From: Chalara sp. BL73
Lineage: Eukaryota > Ascomycota > Leotiomycetes > Helotiales
Length of the DNA stretch: 64,000 nucleotides
Reading direction: 5' to 3'
Assembly (NCBI GenBank): GCA_918026815.1
Contig: CAKJVC010000064.1
Coordinates: 1 to 64,000 of the forward strand
Shown: positions 56,821 through 64,000 of the stretch, piece by piece
How positions within the stretch are numbered: position 1 is the stretch's first letter
How the letters are laid out: each line of letters begins with the position of its first letter
The notes under the pieces: model-generated
What the model was told of the DNA's origin: nothing
Databases searched by the model: none
The model's input: the letters and a program-made list of their open reading frames with translations, nothing else
Made by a program: the position numbers and the translations under genes

Positions 56821-58245
56821 TTAGAGTATAAAGAATCTTCTCACCCCCAGTCTCTCCACCTCGGCAATCATTGCCGCATCAAGACAGCTGTTCTCTGCCA
56901 GGCCATCGATGTAAGTCGTACCGACCATATTGTACTTTGTAATGCCGGTACTATATGCAGGTCTCTCTCTGAGAATGATCGGATGCCCTACCTCAGGGGG
57001 GGTTGTCACAAGATCGCCGTCTTCAATATCACAAACGCCTATGCCGATATATCCATCCTTGGTTAAAAATACGGGTTTCCGGATCAGTCCCTCGACGATT
57101 TCAACAATCAATTTATTCACATGAATGGGATGTCCTTTGCCCAGCATTCTATTATAAGATCTAGATATTTCCTCAATTGACAACGTTTGCAAGCGCCAGT
57201 GAGCTACGCAAAGCTTGTCCATTCTGTTCGTAAGAGTCTCCGGATGCCAAATAGGTGTCTTTTTGTTATTCAACTCCAGAATCTCCGCAGGTGTTTTCCA
57301 GAAGCGAACAATTTCTCCAATAATCTCGGTCACTTCAGAAGCAAATCTGAATGCAACCCAACATCGTCCCAAATAGCGCGCTGAGAGTGCCAGCGCCTCA
57401 AACTCAACTTTTGCTCGTGTTAGTATGCTCGCATTGTCGAGACGTAAGGCTATTGCAACATCATGAACCCCAACATGGAGATTCGAGGGAGCCGAGACAG
57501 ATAGCGGCCCGGGATCGAGAATCCACGATGGGTATGCATTCTTTAGAGGTTGCAACCCATGAATGCCTACCTTCCCATACAACTGAATACCTTTTTTCTC
57601 TTGATTCACAAGAAACATCGTCATACTCCTCATGATATCCTGTAGCGATTGCTGGTAATTAACTTGGTGTGCATTGCGCACATTTTGATAAACTAAACCG
57701 TATAGTGCATATATTCTGTCTTGTGGCTCACGGTATTGCCAATATACAGTTTGTCATATGAGGTAACTTAATTCGGATTCTTTGTTTCTCCCAAGCCTAC
57801 GGTCTTCAGCGACGACCAAGATAAACCCCATATTTGATACTGCATTCGATGTCGCTTTTTGGCCTAATGACTCCACTATTTCTACGTCCCCTTGTAAGAA
57901 CTGTTCTGGGTTTAAACCCGGCTCCACTACGTTTCCCAGACTTTGCATCGTAGTTACGAAGGTTGGGGATTGCGAATACTTGGCCACATCCTGCACAATG
58001 GTATCCATAGACTCCAATGTGATGTTCCCACAAATACAAAGTGGTTCTTTGTCTGGAATTCGATACTCCTGGAATGTCCACATCCTGCTCCAGTATGGTC
58101 TACTGAGCAGGTCAAAGCACCCTTCCATCGCACATATTTCGCGTGTAAACTTTCCGCGGTCTGCCTTCTTCGATAAAGAAGCTTTGGAGTGTAGCCAAAG
58201 CTTTTTCGCAAGTTGAGGTAAGACGGTACAGAGGTTCTTCCGATG
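56821..58245 (-). pseudogene. HET-domain protein pseudogene
   Basis: A continuous minus-strand frame of 475 codons, opened by a TAG at 58246-58248 and interrupted by one TGA at 57754-57756. The protein is HET-family: CFDLLSRPYWSRMWTFQEYR and PLCICGNITLES, then after the TGA YREPQDRIYALYGLVYQNV, PSWILDPGP and a long C-terminal region. That region carries IHVNKLIVEIVEGL, KPVFLTKDGYIGIGVCDIED and VGTTYIDGLAENSC, typical of the HET C-terminus. The N-terminal half of the HET domain (ALSYVWG...WVDALCINQ) is absent upstream. The TGA stands where related proteins often have Arg (before QTVYWQ), so one C-to-T change would explain it. Loss of the N-terminus and the nonsense codon make it non-functional as it stands. 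HET proteins trigger cell death on non-self fusion. Confidence 0.8.
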
Positions 58246-60035
58246 CTAGAACGCGCTTGCCAGCACATGGTCATGTGAGAGAACAGAGATAACAGAACTT
58301 CCTCCCTGGGAAAATAGGTGAGGCAGTATGTCACGTAAACGACTAAGGAGAGGCCGGGTTAAGCAATGAAAATACATAAAATATTGACAACAGTTCCAGA
58401 AATCGCTTTAACCCTAATTTAGGCTATGCTCGCTTGTTCTTCTCTATATAGATAACATGGGAAAGGTCTTTCGCTGAAGTAACTCGCCTAATTTTTAGGC
58501 ACCAATTTAGCACACCACGAAAGCTCGGATCTATTTATCGGTGCTGCGAATGAGAATGACGTTCAGCAAAATGTGGAGTTGAGCAACCTGTATGTAGGCG
58601 GGAAGCCCTGACTACTCTTCTATTTTAAACAGAATTAATGGCTCGTAAAGCCTTCTTAGCACTGGGTAAATTCCGAGATTAAAAAGTGATGATGTCTTAT
58701 GTGTAACGAACAGGGGTATAACAAAGAAGCAAGAAAGCAGCCGGGTTTCCTTGTCATTAGGGGCTCACATCCCTTTAGTACATAGTACTTGCGCTCAAAA
58801 ATATCTTCGGTTGCACTGCGTTTAGTAATTATGAGATCTCTCATTATTCTGGAGCAAAAATGTAGGATAGCGGTAGAAAAAAATCAAAAGACTAGAAGCT
58901 AAAATTTGAGATTCTGAGAATACGAGGACCCAAGGTTCATGAGCTTGTGAAGAATGTCTTGAGCGCGAGAAAGATGGAAGAGGGTAAGCACAAAACGATA
59001 GTTAGACTGGGAAAACCCCAATGAAGCTCACTCAAATATTGATTTATAACCGATGGTACCATTTAGCTGGGAGAAGATAAGAAAGGCAAGGAAAAATTCA
59101 ATGGTCTATGCTAGCATTAAAAAATTGTTGGAAAAGTTTCATCAAAAATCAGATTCCAGACCCACTTTCGCTAACTAAGGAGGCGGGCATCTAAACGAAC
59201 GCCACACTTACCCTACTTTTGAGGGCTTGATGGAAACACTGGGTTAATAGCGATGATACTGATTAATATGATTATTTCTATCTTTGAAAGGGCCTTGAAT
59301 CCAGAATTAGTGATATGTTGTGCCAGATTTATTGAGGCGGCCGACTTTCAACCTAGTCTGCGCCAGCAGTCTCTTTGGTCATGGCTGAATGTAAAAAATA
59401 AACCCTAGAAGACAAACAGCTCAGCACTCGAGCTCGATAAGTCAACCCAACATATGAGCGTCCTGGTTCCTTCAATACCGTTAATATATTGACTTTCCAC
59501 CCTTTTGGCGTAGTCAGAGCCATTCTCTATAGCATCCTTGAGCAAATCAAATTAGCCTGGTAATATTAGCCTCCTGCTGGGGTTCAAAGCACGACATTTC
59601 ACGACTCAAAAACGCCATGTCAGCGCCAATCGACCGGCTACTTGGCGACTAACTACGACCGGTTCTGCCGACCGCTTGGTACTTGGCGAGAATACCCAAT
59701 AGGAAGGTTGCTTATCCGCAACCTTTCCCCAGCCACTTAACGGCTGGCTTGGGTTTCGATGACACGAGAGTACAACGTTCTCGAAGCTTGGTACTACCAC
59801 TTGGCTTTCGCTGGGTCCTCATCGAGCGACGGGATGATTGGGGGAGAGTAGATATCGTGTTTGCAGGATCAGCACGTTTTTTGCCATGCAATAACATCAT
59901 GGGATATATTAATTAATTTTCAAGGACTTCAAAAAAGAGCCTGAAATCTCCTTTTTCTTCTAGACGAAGTAGTTCGCATTATCAAGTTTCATCAACAGAA
60001 GGTTTGCAGTTTTACTATTGCAGAGATACTTCAAG
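58246..60035. other. Intergenic, no gene seen
   Basis: 1.8 kb with short frames only; the region near 58,500-59,400 is AT-rich. Its right end is the promoter region of the permease gene and includes a short palindrome listed separately. Confidence 0.5.
59704..59725. promoter_or_regulatory. Palindrome enclosing a GATA-type site
   Basis: AAGGTTGC, TTATCC, GCAACCTT: 8-bp perfect arms around a six-base centre whose complement is GGATAA, a GATA-factor core. It lies about 310 bp upstream of the permease start. GATA factors control nitrogen-source uptake in fungi, so a role in permease regulation is plausible but only inferred. Confidence 0.4.
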
Positions 60036-62302
60036 ATGGTGCTCGGTGGTCTTTGGGAGAAAGTCCGCTCAGAGCGCGTTCTGAAAGCAAGTCATGAATC
60101 AGACGATGCGAGCGAACAGAACGTCATTTACGACGGAAGCCTTGAATATACAATTGAGCAAGGAGGAAATGGCTCGAAGCCTTCCTACCAAGAAGCCTCT
60201 GGTGCGCCTGTTGAGAAGCAATCTCCATTAGGGTACCAAATTTCGTGGTTCACTGTGGTGTTTCTCAATATTGGTCAAATGATCGGAACTGGAGTTTTCT
60301 CCACACGTATGTTTCACGAGCTCGATAACTACTTTAATGATATGTAACTGATTTATTTTCATGTAGCGGGTTCGATTTATAGAGGTGTTGGCTCCGTGGG
60401 ACTGAGCTTGATATATTGGTTTATTGGTCTTCTCGTTGCAGGATCAGGGTTGGCTGTTTACCTTGAACTGGCCTCCTACTTTCCTAATCGCTCTGGAGCA
60501 GTAGTTGTATATCTTGAGCAGGCATATCCTCGACCAAAGTATTTCTTTCCAACCACATATGCTATGCTAAATATTCTCTTGGCATTCAGCAGTAGCAATG
60601 CAATTGGTATATCTCCTGTGACGTTTACTCAGATCTTTTGGTAACAATATACAGTCCTATCAAATTACCTTTTCCGGATCGCTGATCACGATCCTACTGA
60701 GTGGGAGTCCAAGGGAGTGGCTATCGCGGGGTATACGATAGCTACCATTTGTAAGTTTTGTTCAACAACAGTGACAGCAGCTTTCTCCAAAATGAAGACT
60801 AACCTGGCCCCAGTTTGTATTATTTCTAATAAATACTCTCTCTACTTTTCAAATGCGATAGGGATTGTCAAGGTCCTCACTTTAGTTTTGTAGGCAGTAT
60901 TCAAATTCCAACTCACGCCTCTGCTGATAATATTTTTAATAGCATCAGCATAACTGGGTTCGTCGTCCTTGGTGGCCGTGTCGACAGTATACCAGATCCA
61001 GGAGCCAACTTTCGCAATGCGTTCGAAGGGACAACAAACAGTGCATACGGTCTCATCAACGCTCTTGTCAGGATCAATTTCGCCTACGAAGGTTATGCCA
61101 ACGGCTTTAACATGGTGAATGAAGTGAAGGTAGGCTTTTCCCACTTACTTTTTTTTCTTGTTTGAAATATAGTTCCACTCACTTCATGTAGAACCCTATT
61201 AAAACAATGAAACTCGCTGGACCAGCTTCCCTCCTCGGAATTGCAATACTCTACATGCTCGTAAACATAGCCTACTTCGCTGCAAGTAAGCAGGCTCTCT
61301 ACTCCAATTTACCGTTTAACATCTAACCAACGGCCCACCTTAGTCCCCAAAGCGGAGATCGAAGGCGCATCCACAATCGCCGCAAGTCTCTTCTTTTCAC
61401 ATGTCTTTGGCGGTAGTGGCGCTTCACGTGGACTAAACTTCCTAATCCTCCTCAGTGCCTTTGGAAACCTCATCAGCAACCTCATCGGCGCATCGCGCAT
61501 CATCCGAGAATGTGGACGACAAGGTGTTCTTCCATACCCACAGTTCTGGGCCAGTACTCAGCCATTTGGGACACCGCTTGGACCGTATTTCTTCAAATAC
61601 ATAGTCACGATTTTCGTGATTCTCGTGCTTCCGTTCGGAGATACTTTTGACTTTGGTACTTCCCTTCCTCTCCTGTTTTATATGAATGACAGCTAAGGAA
61701 ACCAAAAGTTGTGGACTTGAAATCCTACCCTGATGCAATGTTCTATCTTTGCCTTGCAGCCGGTCTCTACGTCATCCGTTACAGACGCAAACGCTTAAAC
61801 GCTGAAAGACCTGAATTCAAAGCCTGGCACATTCCCGTCATCTTCTGGATCTGCATTCAGATTTTGCTCCTCGCTATGCCCTGGGTCCCACCTCTCACAG
61901 GTCGCTACGGAGGAAGTGTTAGCTTCTGGTATGCGACTTACTGCGTTGTTGGTATTGGAATGTATGTCCTCTCCCTATATCTATTCGCTTTGAAGATGAT
62001 TGATAAACAATAGCTTGATTATATGCGGTATTTACTACTACCTCTGGATCAATGTTATACCGCGCCTCAAAGGTTACACTATCCGCCAAGAAGTCCTGGT
62101 ATTGGATAATGGCGCGCAGACTCATAGGCTGCTTAAAGTGCCTAATGCGGAACTCGCAGAATGGGACCTGAAGCATGATGTTATAGGCAAGGTTAGAGGT
62201 TTGAGTAGCGGAAATGATCAGAACTCTGGAAGTGAAAAGGAGCAGGGTGTTCTTAGAGAGAGGGGCAAGGACGACAAGGCAATCATTCATGAGACAGTCT
62301 GA
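60036..62302 (+). CDS. Amino-acid permease, methionine (Mup1)-like
   Basis: Nine exons (60036-60306, 60367-60606, 60655-60750, 60814-60889, 60943-61129, 61192-61285, 61344-61655, 61709-61961, 62014-62302) join in phase to 605 residues with about 12 hydrophobic segments. It belongs to the APC superfamily: TVVFLNIGQMIGTGVFSTPG is the first-helix substrate site. SGLAVYLELASYFPNRSGAV, FAYEGYANGFNMVNEVKNP, SAFGNLISNLIGASRIIREC and RQGVLPYPQFWAS follow in order. The FxYEGxxN and NEVKxPxKT blocks are those of fungal high-affinity methionine permeases (Mup1 type). Long hydrophilic termini are cytosolic; the C-terminus is Lys/Glu-rich. Cargo is inferred as methionine or another neutral amino acid at the plasma membrane. 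Intron positions were set by phase at all eight junctions. The ATG at 60036 follows an in-frame TTG. Confidence 0.9.
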
Positions 62303-62490
62303 TCACCAGCCTGGAGACCTTACACTAAGAAGTAAGACATGTTGTGTGTCTACCTGCAAGGAGGAACATTTGGAGATATGGTGTAGGCATTTTTAATACT
62401 TGGGCTTTGTAATTGTCTAATTTAATCATGTGAGCATAAATGTGTGCATTGTCCTGATTAGTCTATGAAGTGTTATTGCTCCAACCGTAG
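62303..62490. other. Short 3' intergenic
   Basis: 190 bp between the convergent permease and CmcJ-like genes. No feature seen. Confidence 0.6.
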
Positions 62491-63321
62491 CTATGTATCA
62501 TATAACACCAGGCATCGAACCTCGATGCTCTGTCGTGATTCAAGGTCACGATATTCAGGATCCTCGAAGGCGGAATGAAGTGCTCGTCGTGCGACTGACT
62601 CCCTTGAATCAAAGCACTTTATAAGAAGCACTTCTTCCGGGCTCAACCCATGTTTGAAATACCATTGATGATTCGGACTATGCCTCACGACCCACTGTTC
62701 CCCATGATACCCATTCTCCACCATAACAGCAGCCACAAGATCTTCATCTGGAACCGTATTCGCATCAGCGACCGCTACAGGATCTTTGAGGATGGTCCTG
62801 ATAGGCCGCCAGACATTGATGATCTGATATCGCTTCTTCACCAGCTCGGCAGCTTCTTCTGATAGCTCGTAGCGTAAACGCATCTCAGCCCCTGCATACG
62901 ATTGATCAACATGCGTCTTTGTTACCGGGCCACGGTTCGCGAGGTTCTTTAGTCCCAGATGATGCCACTGCGTCGGCCCGCGCCTGACTTTATGATTGAA
63001 AATATGAACTCGACTGGCGCCTGTGAGTTCCTTGAGAAGCTTCTCGCATTCCGGATAGTACTCTTGCTCAATCTTTTGGTCGTCAATGAAGTCTTTCTCT
63101 GTGCTAGGAGAAAGAAGGTACTGGAATCCATGGCCATCTAGAGTGTACTGGCCTTCGTCGCCACTCACGTCTGAGATTATGAACTTGTGAGGGAGATGTG
63201 CACGCTCATTTGTAATATGACCCTTGCCTATGAAGATTGGTGTTGGCGCAGAGCCGTCACCTGGATCATCCCAATAATTCAATTCCGTCGAGACATTGTG
63301 TTTCTTGGATTGGATGATCAT
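62491..63321 (-). CDS. CmcJ/AsaB-like putative oxygenase
   Basis: A single exon for 276 residues of the fungal family related to the CmcJ subunit, GA4-desaturase-type proteins and AsaB hydroxylase. The N-terminus has STELNYWDDPGDGSAPTPIF. The middle holds VHIFNHKVRRGPTQWHH and THVDQSYAGAEMRLRYEL, with a His-x-Asp that could bind iron. NVWRPIRTILKDPVAVADA, then EQWVVRHSPNHQWYFKHGLS and LLIKCFDSRESVARRALHSAF with the conserved Asp/Ser/Arg, end the protein. The length (about 270-300) and motif order fit the family. Members are found in several natural-product clusters as hydroxylase or desaturase candidates, but many are stand-alone; no cluster is visible here. The substrate is unknown. No signal peptide or membrane segment. 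The start is the first ATG after an in-frame stop. Confidence 0.88.
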   Translation of the reverse strand: MIIQSKKHNVSTELNYWDDPGDGSAPTPIFIGKGHITNERAHLPHKFIISDVSGDEGQYTLDGHGFQYLLSPSTEKDFIDDQKIEQEYYPECEKLLKELTGASRVHIFNHKVRRGPTQWHHLGLKNLANRGPVTKTHVDQSYAGAEMRLRYELSEEAAELVKKRYQIINVWRPIRTILKDPVAVADANTVPDEDLVAAVMVENGYHGEQWVVRHSPNHQWYFKHGLSPEEVLLIKCFDSRESVARRALHSAFEDPEYRDLESRQSIEVRCLVLYDT

Positions 63322-63676
63322 TGCGAGCGATGGTCAAGACTTGGATTTATAGAAGATTAAAGAAACTGTATAATTCTTGATTTACAATGCTCAAGGAAAT
63401 GGGACGCTTTCCCCAGCACCATCTTGGAAATCCTAGACCCACATGGGCTATCTCTCCTTTTAGCCTATTAGAGCTTGGGTTCGCAAGTACCGACAGGGGG
63501 TGCGTTTTTAGCTGGAACCTGGTAGCCCTGGCCCTCTCCTGCACTTGTTATACTTTAAGACTAGCTCAGATTAGCCCCCATGCCTTCGATACTGCGTGGC
63601 TGTTGTACTATCAAACCCCTGAATATCAAGCAATTGGGGAGTTTGACAAGAAACCTTGCAGTTGTTATAATTCCGG
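63322..63676. other. Short region, no clear gene
   Basis: A plus-strand frame of 102 codons (63387-63695) is present but has no recognised domain and overlaps the promoter of the CmcJ-like gene. Confidence 0.4.
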
Positions 63677-64000
63677 ATGGATGACGATATCTTGAATTAT
63701 GTCGCCTTGATATGTATAACCATATGCCTCCTGGCTGAAGAGGATCATAGCCTAGATCCTGAACTTAAAACAGCTGCCGATCTTGGCACAGTGTCCAATA
63801 AAGATAAGCCCTTTCCAACAGACAGGGTATTTTCCCTACCACCCCTCTTTGCCAATCTTGACAAGCTATGTGCAAACTCTCCCGTCGAAACGAATACAAT
63901 ACTAGTTGAGGCAATGATAAGAAGTCACCATACTACTGGAACAATCACGAGGTTACGTGAATTTAGCCAGAGTCGAAAGGATAAACGGACGTAAGTGCAA
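63677..64000 (+). CDS. Possible 5' part of a gene cut by the window edge
   Basis: A 105-codon frame with coding-like composition (DLGTVSNKDKPFPTDRVF, PPLFANLDKLC, ILVEAMIRSHHTTGTI). At 63991 a GTAAGT donor-like sequence follows KRT; the frame would otherwise stop at that TAA. The gene may therefore continue beyond the window. No family is recognised and the upstream start (ATG 63677) is uncertain. Confidence 0.25.

Noticed and set aside
1..64000. CRISPR array, riboswitch or prokaryotic operon
   Set aside because: The window is eukaryotic with spliced genes; no direct-repeat/spacer array was seen.
60000..64000. Secondary-metabolite gene cluster
   Set aside because: A CmcJ/AsaB-like gene and a permease are neighbours, but no synthase, synthetase or terpene cyclase is present nearby.

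Overview
The window looks like a filamentous ascomycete (Pezizomycotina) nuclear contig. Genes are split by many short GT-AG introns (about 45-130 bp), often with a CTAAC/CTAAT-type branch site. Several families are restricted to or expanded in these fungi: HET-domain proteins, a Zn2Cys6 regulator, an APSES/ankyrin factor, DUF1996, a LaeA-like methyltransferase and a CmcJ/AsaB-like protein. One DNA transposon carries the AT-shift typical of repeat-induced point mutation (RIP). A helotialean (Leotiomycetes) origin is my guess only.

Layout. 1-5.1 kb: no clear gene at the edge, then a decayed LaeA-like methyltransferase and a two-exon conserved protein with an RRM-like N-terminus. 5.8-11.2 kb: a cysteine-rich single-pass membrane protein and a seven-exon MFS sugar transporter, both on the minus strand. 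11.2-19.8 kb: gene-poor, with a mucin-like membrane protein (possibly broken) and a very GC-rich glyoxalase/VOC gene. 19.8-25.7 kb: a DUF3632-type gene, then a HET-gene remnant split by a RIP-mutated Fot1/pogo transposon, which itself holds a 230-bp SINE-like insertion; AT-rich gene-free DNA follows. 25.7-36.4 kb: a Zn2Cys6 transcription factor, a multi-pass membrane protein and a large Ser/Thr/Pro-rich secreted protein followed by a 50-bp minisatellite. 36.4-40 kb: no confident gene.

40-54 kb is the conserved core: Mbp1/Res-type cell-cycle factor, SMP-30/gluconolactonase (its stop codon supplied by a small transposon), tRNA-Arg(ACG), an EamA/DMT transporter, a small fungal protein, the rRNA-processing factor Imp4, and the nonsense-mediated decay helicase Upf1. 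55-64 kb: a secreted DUF1996 protein, a HET pseudogene, a nine-exon methionine-permease-like transporter, a CmcJ/AsaB-like protein, and an unfinished gene at the right edge.

The genes do not form one pathway. Housekeeping genes (Imp4, Upf1, Mbp1, tRNA) are interleaved with transporters, cell-surface proteins and decaying self-recognition or secondary-metabolism genes. The most interesting material is mobile: the SINE-like element nested in RIP-mutated DNA, and the 480-bp inverted-repeat element that rewrote the C-terminus of the SMP-30 gene. Splice sites were inferred by eye from reading frame, GT/AG signals and family similarity; no transcript data or database search was available.
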